Source: Kingdonia uniflora
Taxonomy: Eukaryota > Streptophyta > Magnoliopsida > Ranunculales > Circaeasteraceae
Direction: 5' to 3'
Length of the DNA stretch: 64,000 nt
NCBI GenBank assembly: GCA_014058105.1
Contig: JACGCM010000779.1
Location: 2,542,001-2,606,000 of the forward strand
Both the position numbers and the translations under genes were made by a program. Shown one piece after another: positions 35,472-46,882 of the stretch (its first letter is position 1; each line of letters begins with the position of its first letter). The notes beneath the pieces were generated by a model that saw nothing but the letters and a program-made list of their open reading frames with translations, did not search any database and had not been told where the DNA came from.

Positions 35472-36199
35472 ATGCATACTTGGATGATCTTTTTTAAGAA
35501 GGCCCAAAAAGAATCTGGCGAGAAGTTGAAAGAGTCAGTTGATGGAGGGGATCTTGCGAAGCGAACCATTATGTCTCTAAACTTCCGAGTTACCAAACTA
35601 GAGTAGGAGATATTGCAAGTTTGAGCTGATGTGGCGAAGGAAACCTGGTTGTGGTCATGCATTGTGAGGTGAAGCTGCGAGAGAATCATACGCGGTTCTA
35701 AGCAGACTTTGACCTAGAGTGCAATTTGACCTCGTCTTTAAAGTAATTCATAGATTAGTTTTTCTATGACCCGAACACCGTTGAATGCTACCCTTCAGAA
35801 GAGCTGAACCCTACCGTTGAAGGTGTGGTAGATACGGAGGGGATGGATCCGATTCCTTCTATCAAAGTAGCCAATGTGGAAAGTGAGGAAGCCGTGCCCG
35901 TCGGGGAGACTCCTAGTACTGCTGAGATTCCTATTTTTGTGGATAACCAAGGTAATCCTGTTGGGTGAGCTATTAAGGGTAGGAAAAAATTGTTTGATCT
36001 TGTTTATTGTGGGTATGGTTTTGTAAGAAACTTTTTGGTAATGGTTGTGTAAATGATACTTTATTATTTGATTTGAACTTGTTGGTGTATGTTGGTATTT
36101 TGTTTGATCGAATAGTGAAGTTGCTTAGATTGCAGAAGTTGCCCTTGGGTATTGTTATCCATGGGGTTTGAGGTTTACCTAAATCGAGGAGGTAATCGA

Positions 36200-36873
36200 G
36201 CTTCGAGGTCGCCCCTCAGTATTTATATCCGTGTGGTGATCCTAAACGAAGCAAGACGTTGTCGGCCCCGATGTCACCCCCGAGTGCTTAGTCTTTCGAC
36301 TATTTATGTCACTCGGGTTTGCCCGAATCGGAACTTTGAAAAACTTCAAGGTCGCCCCAAGTATCAGTCTGGTCGAAGGGTTGATTGGATACTTAGGTTT
36401 GCCCAAATCAAGAAGTTCATTGAGCTTTAAGGTTGCCCCCAGGTATTTCTATCCGTGGGTTTGATCCTGAACAAAACAAAACGTGGTCAGCCCCGATCTC
36501 GCCCCCGAGTATTTAGTCTTTCGTCTATTCATGCCACTCGGGATTGCCGAAATTAAAACTTTGAAAAACTTCGAAGTTGCCCCCAAGTATTTGTCGGGTC
36601 GAAGAGTTGACTGGACACTTTGGTTAGCCCAAATTAAGAAGTTCATTGAGCTTCGAGGTCGCCCCGGGTATTTCTATCCGCGGGTTTGATCCTGAACTAA
36701 GCAGGACATGGTCGACCCCGATGTCACCCTCGAGTGTTTAGTCTTTTGATTATTCATGTCATTTAGGTTTGCCTGAATCGAAACTTTGCAAAACTTTGAG
36801 GTCACCCCCATGCATCAGTCTAGTCGAAGGATTGACATGATACTTAGGTTCGCCCAAATTAAGAAGTTCGTTA
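36200..36873. repeat. three tandem ~225-bp units in E3
   Basis: Units start at about 36200, 36424 and 36650, each with the words GAGCTT(CG/TA)AGGT(C/T)GCC, GTATTT(A/C)TATCCG, GATCCT(A/G)AAC, TTTAGTCTTTCG, AACTTTG(A/C)AAAACTT and AAGAAGTTC(A/G)TT. A partial copy precedes them (about 36135-36199). They lie between the antisense gene and the pol end. Confidence 0.88.
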
Positions 36874-37166
36874 AGATATGATATAATGCGTAAGGTAAAA
36901 TAAATTTGTTTATTGATTACACAGTGGTTATATCAGTGTTGAGAGATTATGGCCGCTGCCTATTATATGAGACTAGCTGCATTGTGTTCCATGGGTTGGG
37001 TAAGGGTTCCTCATCTTTAGTCATAAAGTAATATGATCCTTTATTTGTTTTGTCGTACACCGCATATGGTCCTTCCCAAGATTTGGCTAGCTTATCGGCA
37101 TTGCGTGACTTCGAGGAGGGGGTGAGTCAGCGAAGTACCAAGTTGCCTATATCAAAACTTCATGGT

Positions 37167-38130
37167 CAAACCCTCTTATTGTATGATTTCTGGAGAGAGA
37201 TCTAGAAATGCCTGAGGTTAGCTAAGGCTTGGTCACTAGTTTTATCGATCCATATAATGTTGCATCTGAGTTCGAACTCATTGCCTTCATCTGGCAGGTC
37301 TGGGTCGCGTATTGGGACCTCAAACTGAGTTGGTAATGTTGATTCGGTGCCATTGGCCAAGAGGAAAGGAGTACAACCCGTCGCTTTCTGTGGTGTGGTA
37401 CGTTAAACCCAGAGTACATGTTGTAACTCTTGAACCCAGTGCCCCTTCTTCTTGTCGATGTATTTTTTAAGACCATCAACTATAGTTTTGCCAATTGCTT
37501 CGACCTGTCTATTCCCTTACGGGAAATACTGTGTAGATGGAGAGAGGATGATATATTTTTGAAGAATGTTCGAACCTTGTTCCCGACAAACTATAGTTCA
37601 TTGTCTCATTGAATCAAATGTGGGCAGCCAAAGCATGTGATGATATTTTCCTAGAATAATTTAGTAACCTCTTCTTCTCTAGTTCCGCATAGTGGTACGG
37701 CTTCGAACCATTTCCTAAAATAATCTGTAGTGACTAGGATGTGCTATCTACTTCCTGATACTACCTTTGGGAAGGGGCTTACCAGATCGATGGCCCATCT
37801 TTTAAAGGGCCAGGTGACTTGGCTACAGTGGAGGTCTTGTGAGAGGCTTTTGATATCATGACTGCGACGCTGGTGTTTGCCGCAGTGCTTCGCGTACTCT
37901 TTGATTGTTTCTTCATGTTTGGCCAAAATAAACCTTGCGTTATTGCTCGAAAATCCATAGATCGTCTGATAATGTGGAATCCATAATTCCCTTCGTATAG
38001 CTCGATAATGATAGTGACAGCTTCTAGTTGGGATATGCATCTGAGGTGTACGCCATTTGGTAATTTGCAATGTAAACTGCCTTTGAGAATACTGTACCTT
38101 CAACAATTTTCTAATATGGACCATCGTCGG
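37167..38130 (-). pseudogene. E3 pol: integrase
   Basis: The core shows WPFKRWAIDLVSPF (first Asp, about 37790), TTDYFRKWFEAVPLC, a QxDNE block (about 37610, Glu for Gly after DN) and GNRQVEAIGKTIV (Glu, about 37500). The zinc region is degraded. Frameshifts separate the parts. The C-terminal part is readable in fragments to about 37000. Confidence 0.75.
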
Positions 38131-39430
38131 GATCGAGACTCTCGACCCCAGTATTGATGGTATTAATTTTTATCCGGTCGATACTTGGGCATTCGAGTAC
38201 TTTGATACTGAGTTATCGGGGTTCAGACTTGCCTAGCATTGTTGTGATGTAAGCGAGGGCAACATTGTGCCTACTTTTACCTCGAGAGTAAAGTGTAATA
38301 GAAGATTTTATAGGGAACCGATTCATGCGCTGGCAGACGAGCGCAATAAACTTAGCCATGCGACCGTTCACCTAGTTTTCACGGGTATACTGTCTTTAAA
38401 TGAGCTGGGAGTCGGTGTGACGGCTAGTTTTGGGACTCCCTGGTCGAGGGTTAGGTTGAAACCATGTATCAAAGCTTCTTATTCGGCTTCGTTATTAGTA
38501 CATTTGAGATTAAGTTTGAGTACTTTTTCGATGACGGTGTGACTAGTACTATACCTATCCCCGAACCGTTCGGTCTTGCAGACCTATCTGTAAATAGATG
38601 CCATCCTGTGTTAGGCTTTCAGGGGTTGTTAAGTTCAGATTGGTCTTCGAGGAGGTCATCTTCGTGTTCTTCCCACTCTTTGTCTTTGACCGGGAAGTCA
38701 GCTAGGAAATCGGCGATTGCATAGCCTTTTAGGGATACTTGTTTCTCAAAAGTGATATCATGTTCACCAAGGTAGATGGACCATTACTGTACCCATCAGG
38801 ATTTATCCTTCTTGACGAGGACTTCTCAAAGGGGGTAGCTAGTGATTACACGTATATGGTGTGCTTGGAAGTAGGGCTTAAGCTTTTGAGAAGTGCGGAC
38901 GTGGGTAAGAAGAAGTCTTTTGAGTTTGTTATTTCGTGTTTTGGCTGGTATTATAGTTTAGCTGATGAAGTAGATAGGTTTTTTTATACCTGCTTTTGTT
39001 CAAATAAGTACCGAGCTGACAGATTCATCGGTAACTGCTAGAGAGAGGGAAATTATTTCTCCTTTGACCGGGGTGCTTATGACAAGTGGTTGGCCAAGGT
39101 AAGTCTTAAGTTCGAGGAATGCTTGTTCGCATTTGGGTGTCTAGTCGATGTTGGAGTTTTTCATTTTGGTTTTAAGGGTGCCTTGGTCACGTAACAATGA
39201 AAACAGCCAAACGCAACGGTCAAAGGATTTGGAAATGAATCAGTTAAGGGATGTTATTTTGCCTGTGACCTTCTGAATGTCTTTTTTTGTTCGAGGGGGG
39301 GGGGATATCGATAAGGGATTGAATTTCGGTGGGGTCAACTTCAATACCTTGTTTACTAATGAGGTGGCCAATAAATTTTCAAGCGGAGACACCGAGCTGG
39401 CATTTGTCTGGGTTTAGTTTCATTTGGTAT
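38131..39430 (-). pseudogene. E3 pol: RNase H and aRNH, decayed
   Basis: On the minus strand, fragments of the second RNase H (a GPVGSRTGI-like block near 38570; LNPDEYEALIHGF-like text near 38470) and the first RNase H (LTPNAKKAFLELKTYLG-like text near 39120) are seen with many stops. A run of nine G at about 39295-39303 sits at the RT-RNH junction. Confidence 0.5.
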
Positions 39431-39432
39431 GA

Positions 39433-40010
39433 TCAAAAAATGGAGAAAACTTCAGTCAGGTCCGATATATGGGTATTTTTGTAAAGGCTCCTACAAAGCA
39501 TGTCATCGATGTAGACTTTAATTGACTTGCCATGCAAGGGTTTGAATATTATAGTAACAAGGCGCTGGTAAGCTGTGCCCACATCTTTGTGTCTGAAGGG
39601 TATTACGTTAAAACAGTAGAGCCCTTGTTCGGTAATGAAAGAAGTCTTAAGTTGATCTTCAGGAAGAAGAGGTACCTTATTATAACCAGAGGCCGCATCC
39701 ATCATTGATAGGCATTCATGGCCAACCATGGCATCGAGGAGTACGTAGATGATAGGGAGAGGGAAGCTATCCTTCGGTGTGTGCTTATTGAGATCAGTGA
39801 AGTTAACACAGATTTGGATCTTGCCATTCTTTTTGGGTACAGCGACGATGATCGAGATCCAATTAGCGTACTTGGCCTCGCGTAAAAATCTAGCGGCTAA
39901 GAACTTTTTGACCTCGAGGTTCACTGCGTCTCAAATCCTCAAGGCTAAAGTACATTTTATTTGTTTGACAGTCATTGATTTGGGGATAAGGTCGAGTCGG
40001 TGGCAGGCAA
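39433..40010 (-). pseudogene. E3 pol: reverse transcriptase
   Basis: A 163-residue open frame (39924-39433) carries IQICVNFTDLNKHTPKDSFP, LSMMDAASGYNKVPL, SFITEQGLYCFNVIPF and the intact catalytic VYIDDMLCRSL (about 39490-39520). The upstream region (to 40010) has the AGVDPTLACHRL linker. It is the cleanest RT fragment of E3, though stops flank it. Confidence 0.88.
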
Positions 40011-40212
40011 GGGTGGGGTCGACCCCGGCAATCTCATGGAATGTCAAGGCAAACGCATCTTTATTAGATCGAAGGAAAGTGGCAAGTTAAAGTTTTTCGT
40101 CGGCTGCCACAAAACTGCCAATAAATGTGCCTCAATCGAGGCCATTGAGTTTGATGATCGGGGGATTGGTGGATGGGGTTGACAGATTGGGGAGGGAGGG
40201 TTGCTGTGATTG

Positions 40213-40640
40213 CTATGGTTGGACCAATTTTTGTGTAAGGTCAATTTCCAGATGCTCACAAGATTGAGCTAGTCTCTGGGAGCTTTTCATATCCCATGTT
40301 CCACATGGTGTGGTGAAATGCAGAACTTGGTGATAGGTCAAAGGTATGGCCTTCATGGCGTGGGGCCAGTAGCGGCCCAAAACACTGAGGTATTCTAATT
40401 TTTTGTCGATGACGAAGAAACTGGTTTGTAAGACCATTGGGCCCGTGGTGATGGGAAGACTGATTCTTCCTACGGCGACCTTTGTGGAGCCGTTGAAGCC
40501 TTTCAGATCGACGTTTGAAGGGTAATTAAGTCAGTCTTTTGCATCACTCAGACTGTTTAAAGAAAAAGCATATCGGCTGCACTACTGGTGTCGATGAGCA
40601 TTGTATGGAGAATGAGGTGTTCAACTTTAACCATGATGAC
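40213..40640 (-). pseudogene. E3 protease region
   Basis: The active-site strand reads MLIDTSSAADMLFL (about 40575-40615), with Ser in place of the Gly of D-T-G. Downstream text GRYWPHAMKAIPLTYHQVLHF matches the post-protease segment seen in E1. Frameshifts and stops occur. Confidence 0.7.
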
Positions 40641-40933
40641 TAAGAGGTCAGAATGAGGAAAATTAACATGAGAGATTTCACAGTCGATGAAGGATATACC
40701 TGCGAATCAAGGGTGACGACTGGATTAATTTAAAAGGTCTAGAAATTTTTCTAGTAAGTTAGTTTGCAACATTCATCGACCCTCCTTCGTTTGCTTTAGG
40801 TGTGTCTACTATCGATGTTATTCACTTTGATCATATGAGCTTAAAAGATGTGTACTTCTGCAAGTCTGGCATTTGGGGCGATCTAGGGGTTGAGGAACGA
40901 CCCAACAAGGTAACTAGGGAGATCGACGACATA

Positions 40934-42430
40934 CTAGTGCATGTGGTCTGCTTTGAGTATCATCTCAAGTGCATGTTGTAGCGTGTAACACTTATCAGTA
41001 AAATGACAGTTACACTTATGGTTCTGACAGTATGGTTTGTCTTTTTCGACTTTGATGGGGTAAGGGGTCTGCCAAATAGGGCTGGCCTGGATGATTGGTT
41101 GTAATGTACCAATGGGAACAGTAAGTTTGGGTAGGACTGGCATCGGTCACTTCTTACGAGGCTTAGAGGATTGAGCATCGAAGTAGTCGCGTTTCTGGTT
41201 GTCGGTTTTGCTGCAGACAGGAATGACCATGGTTGTGTTAGGTTCTCGAGGCCTGTTGTGGTTGGTGGTGAAGGTTTGTCCCTGGCAATTAGTTTCACAA
41301 AAACGCTCGAGGTCGATGTTTCCATCCACTTTGGATAGTATCTCTGCAAAGGTTTGGGGCTTTTAGAGGATAATATATTCTTTGACGCAGCTATGGTCGA
41401 GTAGGGCATTTTAGTAAGCTAACACTGCATTTGCATAATCGAAGTTCTCGACTTTGCACTATTCGTTGAGGAAATGCTTGGTAAAGTTCTCGAGTGATTC
41501 GGTGGGTATCTGTTGAAACTAGAAGAGGACATCTACTCGGACTTCGCAGTTTTTGATGAAGGCAAAATGAGAGATGAACAAATTAAATAGTTGTTCGAAG
41601 CTTCGAATTGACCCATTGGGGAGGCTATCGTACCACTTGAGGGGGCTGTCGATAAGGCTGGTAGGGAACATTTTACAGAGGATGTGATCCGCTGAAGAGT
41701 GCAGACTTAACGGATTTTGGAACTCAAGTTTATAGGATTGAGGATCGGTGTTGCAATATTTGTAGATTTTTGGGGTATAGAAGCCCGGAGGCAGCTCGAC
41801 AGTGAGGAGCTTCGGGCAGATTGGTTTGTTAAGGTAACTCCAAGAGTTCGGAGAAGGGTTAGCGCTGCTGGGAATAGCGACGTTGATTTTATGATCAAGC
41901 TCTTATTAGGTGAGATAGGCTTCTCGAGGGGGAGAATGCTGAGGTCGCGAGTGGCAGGGTCCTAGGTTAGGAGTGTGCTTGGCATTGTGTTCTCCTAGGC
42001 ATTCCCAGGCAGGATGCCTTGTGGGATGTCAAGAGGTTCGAAGGGTAGAGTCAGAGGAGTCCTGCGGGTATACTAGTGTGGGGATACATGCGTATCGAAC
42101 CTGCGGGCATACTAGTCAGGGCACCTTCGGTACCATGGTGGACTGGTGGCACTTCAGTATACAGATGGGGGCCAAGGCATGTGTGGGCAGATATGAGTGA
42201 TTGTGCAAGGACTCAGGAATGCATAGGATCATTTTGGTTTTGTACCTGTTTAAGTTCACGAACCGTGTGGCAGAGCTCATCGAGGGATCGGTATTGTCTA
42301 TCATTGTCGCGCAAACGATGCTGCCATTCAGCTTTAAGCTCTTGATGGCGATCTCCATACTCGAGGCGCAATTGGTTTGTGCGATGCTCTTCTGCCTGAG
42401 TAAACTATTGGCTTATGAGAGCTAATTAGG
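40934..42430 (-). pseudogene. E3 gag
   Basis: Capsid text is readable at about 41720-41330 (NPLSLHSSADHILCKMFPTS, LIDSPLKWYDSLPNGSIRSF, NLFISHFAF, then a VDGNIDLERF end). The nucleocapsid CQNHKCNCHFTDKC (41030-40990) keeps C-x2-H spacing. N-terminal parts (41730-42430) are Pro/Arg-rich on the minus strand and broken. Confidence 0.75.
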
Positions 42431-42536
42431 TGATGATACCGTTGGTAGAGGTGCTGACAATGGCAGAGGTGGAACAGAGGGTAGGGGCCATCAGATATGG
42501 GTATAAGGGGAAAGAAAAGGATTGAATACAGTGGGT

Positions 42537-42554
42537 ATAGTATAGACGGTGCCA
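42537..42554 (-). other. E3 primer-binding site
   Basis: The minus strand reads TGGCACCGTCTATACT, two bases (TT) after the LTR. The first bases differ from E1 (TGGCGCC) and E2 (TGGCGTC). Confidence 0.7.
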
Positions 42555-42556
42555 AA

Positions 42557-43300
42557 TGTAGAGGTATAATCTCGTAGAGTGGAGTTCGCGCTCTTATACC
42601 GTAGAATTTAGGTTCGACTAGAGGTTTTCACAAATATATAAGACAGAAATAAGATAATATACCATACTAACATACCTATATAGCATCCATAAATTTGTAT
42701 TCTCTACTACCTCTAGCGAGGATTTGAATGGGATGATGGAGAAATGAATGAAGTTACAGTTCAAATCAAACGGAGCTTGAATATGTTCTAAGGTTTCTAA
42801 TCTTATGTGAAGTTTTTGGGCTGAGATTCTCTAACCTCTCCATGATGTCTCCCCTTTCCTATTTATATGAGATAGGAAAGGATGAGTCACCATAGAGAGG
42901 TGATATTACATGTACAACCTTTTGGAATAGCTATCCTATACGTGAGGTCAATTCTGACATTGTAGCTGTCTAGTGGCTTGTTTTACGATATTGTCTGGTG
43001 AGTTGGGTGTCAGGTTTGTCTGCCTTCGACGATACACCAATATTGTTAAAGTCCTCTTGGAATTTTTCTTGGGCTCTGTATACTGCACGACTGCCTTCGG
43101 CTTCCAATCATGCAATTGACTTCTGCTCTTTGGTAAGTTTGGATGTAGCCTTCGAGGGTTTGGTTAGTCTAGGAAGTTTTCGGGTATATCGTATGGCTTC
43201 GCCTATTTTGTAAGTTCCCTAGGCTTCGAGTCTTTGGTAGGCTTCGACGTAGTCTTCTAGTATTCGATTAGTCTTGGAAGGCTGCGAATACGCTACTACA
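42557..43300 (-). repeat. E3 5' LTR (744 bp)
   Basis: It begins TGTAGAGGTATAATCTCGTA and ends GAATACGCTACTACA. It aligns along its whole length with 30587-31330. The sequence CGCTACTACA recurs right after it (43306-43315) outside the target-site duplication. Confidence 0.92.
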
Positions 43301-43305
43301 ATGTA

Positions 43306-44600
43306 CGCTACTACAATGGAAAAAATATTTAAGACTAAAAACCCCTTAAAAATAATTTCTTTCACAAATATATAACTTGAAGATCCTGGAAAATTATTTA
43401 AAACTAGAGAAATTATTCAATAATTACATGAGATTTCAAATATGTTTTTAATACCCTCAAAAATAGTGAAAATAGTTATTGTATGAACAATTTTGTTTTG
43501 AGGTTCTTGAGTAAATATCCAATCGCCTCGTATTACGTAAAACAAATCCAATGCTCAATTTACTAAGTGTCTTAGTCAATTCGAATCCTTTTATTGATTT
43601 TAATTTTGGGAAATAGCTATAAGCCTTTTTAATTTTAGTACTTGTTTTCCTTAGTAAAGCCTCCATAATATAAGTTTTCCGTCGAAAAACCTGACCAGTT
43701 GCCAGGGTTTGGTGCCCCTTCATGACCTAGACTTTCTACTCTCACAAGTAAACTTGTTTCCCTGCTCTTTTCACATAGTTCATGGTTATACTCCATATTG
43801 ATGATAATTCTTCCTCTTTCAGTTCTAAATCTTGCGAGTATCCTTGCATTATAAAAGTTTTTAGAGCTATTTTGGCTTATAGAAATCCTTACTTTATTAT
43901 TTTAGGACCAAATTTATTCTTAAGCAGTTGTTTCCTTTATAGTGGAACATTTCTACCTGAAATACTAGATTCCCTTAGATTGGTAAAAGTTCAAGCAAAA
44001 GTAATAAATGCAATACTACCGTGAAGTACATTTTTTCTCGAGAAATATCAGTCAACTTGAAATTTCTAATTAAAGAATTGTATATGTAGCTTAAGATAGT
44101 GCTTTAATAGTTTTTAAGCATATATTCGGTAAGAAAATTAAATTTTATAGATTTTAAGATCAAATACTTCTAATTGTGTAGAAATTTGCCAAAGAATCTT
44201 GAATATTACCAAAATAACTTTTTTTCTTTCAAAAGGGGAAAAAATGTGTGCAATGTTTTACCACCCCCAAGCTAGAAAGAAGCATTGTTCCCATTCACAT
44301 TTTTGTATTTTTCAAGTACTCGGCTCCTCAAACTCAACTGCCCCATGTGGACATACTATTTTAGTAATAAGAGTCCCGACCCATCGTGATCGGAGTCTGT
44401 CAAGAAATAAATGCAATCTAGTGGAGAACAGCAAGTCTTTTTATTTTTGAGATGAAATGTTTATGCACTCCTTATAAGTCTTTGCTGAATGGTATGCCTC
44501 ATTCTGTAATTCTTCTAACTCATTGAGTTGAAGCTTGCGATATAAACCGGCCTTCCCAATGTCAAAATTCAAGGTCTTTATTGCCCAATAGGCTCGGTGT
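43306..44600. other. Athila-like element, region 3' of pol
   Basis: No gene is recognised. Short open stretches on both strands have no family signal. By the nesting model this is the 3' end region (where Athila elements may carry an env-like gene), interrupted by E3. Confidence 0.4.
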
Positions 44601-44609
44601 TCTAGTGTT

Positions 44610-45450
44610 CTAACTCAACCGTGAGGTAACACGTCTTCCATATACAAGTCGGTAAGTAAATATTCTAATAGGTATCTTAAAAGTAGTACAATAAGCCCAA
44701 AAAGCATTATTTAGCCGAGTTGACCTATCTTTGCGGTTTAGTCTTTCCGTTTTGTGAAGAATATTTTTGATTTCACGATTAGAAGCCTCCAATTGCCACT
44801 AGTCTGGGGATGGTAGAGTGTATCAACCTTGTGTACTCCAAATTTTTCATTAAGTTTGCAAGCATTCGACTGTTGAAATATGACCCCCCATCACTAATTA
44901 TCGCCCTCAGCATTCCAAAACGGGAGAAAATGTTCTCCTTAATAAATTTGATAACAACCGAACTATCATTGGTTATGGTAAGAAAATTTTCGACCGACAT
45001 AGTCATATAGTCAATGGTTAAAGGATGTACGTGAATCCAGAAAATTGGGTGAAGGTACCTATAAAGTCTATGCCCCAAACATCGAAGGGTTCAATGATCA
45101 AAATTAGGTTTATAGGGGCATCATACTCCTAAGAGTAAAGGTTCACATTCTCTAACATCTATCACAAGCCTTGCAAAATTTGTGAACATCACAAAAGGTA
45201 GGCCAATAAAATCAATATTATAAACTTTTTACAGAGGTCTTTTTGGAACTGAAGTGACCACCGCAAGCTTGGGAGTGAAAGAATTTTATGATTTTGGTAT
45301 ACTCAAAATCTATGACATATTTCCTAATGATTTTATGGGAGCAATATTTGAACAAGTACGGGTCATCCCAGAAGAACTGTCGGACCTCACTAAGAAGTAT
45401 ATTTTTATCTGGCTTGGTACAAAAACTAGGAAGGTGCCATGTGGAAGACA
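44610..45450 (-). pseudogene. E5 pol: integrase
   Basis: The N-terminal zinc region keeps HSQACGGHFSSKKT (45260). The core shows WGIDFIG (about 45080), LTIDYMTMSVE, AIISDGGSYF (about 44900) and [11 protein letters not shown] where family members have HPQTNGQ-E, then [11 protein letters not shown] (Glu present). Breaks occur between 45078 and 45250. C-terminal [17 protein letters not shown] (44700) is typical of Athila integrase. Confidence 0.8.
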
Positions 45451-46276
45451 TTGAGCGAATAGAAATGAGTTGGGAGAGGACTCATTATTAGGTAATGACC
45501 TATCAAGAGAATCATTATCTATTCAAGAAAGGTGGTCAACTACCAAATTCTCAGCACCTTTTTATCTAGAAATACGATATCAAACTTTTGAAGTAATAAT
45601 ATCCACTGGATTAAGCGTTGTTTTGTGTCCTTCTTGGATAGAAGATGTTTGATACCAGCATGATCCGTATAGACTATTACTTTAAAACTTATGAGATAAG
45701 AACAAAAAATTTCTTGAGAAAAGACTATTGTTAGAAGCTCTTTCTATGTAGTTGTGTAATTGAGTTACGCATCATTAAGAGTTTTACTGGCATAATAAAT
45801 GCAACGCGGAAGGTTATAAATGTTTTGTGCCAAAACTGTGCCATTGACATAGTCAGATGTATCATACATCAACTCGAAAGGTTTGTTCTAATTATGAGGT
45901 TGGATGATGGGTAAAGATGTTAGACGTGTCCTGAGATTCTCAAAAGCTTTAAAGCATGGATCATTGAATAAGAAGGTAGTATCCTTGGCGAAGAGATTGT
46001 TGAGGAGCCGAACGATTTTGCTAAACTCAAGAATAAAACGTCAGTAAAATCTTGCATGCCCCAAGAATAAATGAACGTCCTTGACTATTTGATGGGGCGG
46101 GAGACTAGATATGACATTTATCTAGGCTTTAACTACTTTGATTCCCTTAGCTAATATAACATGTCCTAATACTATACCTAACAAAAACAATAGATAAGTG
46201 GTTAAGACATTGGTCAAATGAATCTCCAAAGAGAGACAAGTCATCCATAAAAATCTCAAGGAAATTCTCAGCCATG
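45451..46276 (-). pseudogene. E5 pol: end of RT and RNase H, decayed
   Basis: Fragments on the minus strand: EIFMDDLSLFGDSFDQCLNH (about 46260-46200, catalytic FMDD), then RNase H remnants ending in [11 protein letters not shown] (about 45520). Most of the stretch is broken by stops. Confidence 0.6.
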
Positions 46277-46873
46277 TCAGAGAAGATGCCAACATATATT
46301 GCTAAAATATTGCCAGAGCATTGCATAACCTAAAGGGAATGTGGCGATAAGCAAAAGTACCATAAGGATAAGTGAATGTAATTTATTCTTGGTCATCTGG
46401 AACGATGGGTATTTGATTGTACCCAGAATACCCATCAAGAAAATAATAGTATTCATAATCGGTGAGATGTTCAAGCATTTAATCCATGAATGGCAAGGGG
46501 AAGTGATCTTTCTGAGTGACCGAATTGAGCTTCTGCAGTGAATACACACTTGCCACCCAATGGTCATACGAGTGGGAACAAGGTCATTGTGATCATTCTT
46601 CACAAGAGTGATTCCAAACTTTTTAGGAACAACATGAATTAGGCTCACCCATGGGCTATCATAAATAGGATAAATGATCCTAGCGTCAAACAATTTCAAA
46701 AAAAAAAATCTCACAATCTCAGCCATAGTTGGGTTAAGCTTTCGTTGTCCTCCTCGAGACTTCTTGGCATTATCCTTGAGTTTTATCTTGTGCATGCACA
46801 TAAAAGAACTAATACCCTTAATATCTAAGATGTTCTTTCCTAGAGTTTTTATGCTTTCCTTTAATTCATGCAT
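46277..46873 (-). pseudogene. E5 pol: reverse transcriptase (Athila type)
   Basis: A 198-residue open frame reads GISSFMCMHKIKLKDNAKKS, RKLNPTMAEIVR, ARIIYPIYDSPWVSLIHVVP, LVKNDHNDLVPTRMTIGWQV and FPLGYAMLW. This order (the M-C-M-H-K block, then P-K-K-x-G-I-T, then V-P-T-R) is diagnostic of Athila RT. The C-terminal half is in another frame. Confidence 0.88.
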
Positions 46874-46882
46874 TAATTTTTC

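Larger units (their letters stand above)
33916..35968 (+). pseudogene. E3 antisense gene (aORF), main exons
   Basis: The longest exon holds an acidic leader and then (about 34310-34740) the gypsy-type Transposase_28-like domain: FRGLIRLGMQLPFLQLVKEV, PCQMNENFYEMMR, IIEWFDVVLFYSM, YHHEKPCLFDLC. The same blocks occur in E1 (2740-3080). Two short introns fit: 34747-34820 and 35387-35471. After them comes a Lys/Ala-rich then helical part (RETPQNRSHDQIEEGLN, KKAQKESGEKLKES). It closes at a TGA (35966-35968) after VDNQGNPVG. Several stops occur (34066, 34909, 34999, 35121). Function unknown; opposite strand to gag-pol. Confidence 0.68.
30587..43300 (-). mobile_element. E3: Tat-lineage Ty3/gypsy element
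   Basis: Two LTRs of equal length (744 bp: 30587-31330 and 42557-43300) flank a Tat-type interior. The flanking 5-bp target-site duplication is ATGTC (30582-30586) and ATGTA (43301-43305), one mismatch. The primer site is at 42537-42554. gag-pol lies on the minus strand (about 37200-42500), and an antisense gene lies on the plus strand (31569-35968). A second Tat insertion, reduced to a solo LTR, sits at 32902-33600. Confidence 0.92.

Noticed and set aside
35318..35689. 123-residue minus-strand frame
   Set aside because: Shadow of the E3 antisense gene exons and intron; no family signal.
36200..36873. CRISPR array
   Set aside because: Units of about 225 bp without short unique spacers, in plant DNA inside a retroelement; a tandem repeat.
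43306..44600. env-like gene of the Athila element
   Set aside because: Some Athila elements carry one here, but no signal peptide, transmembrane pattern or long open frame was found.
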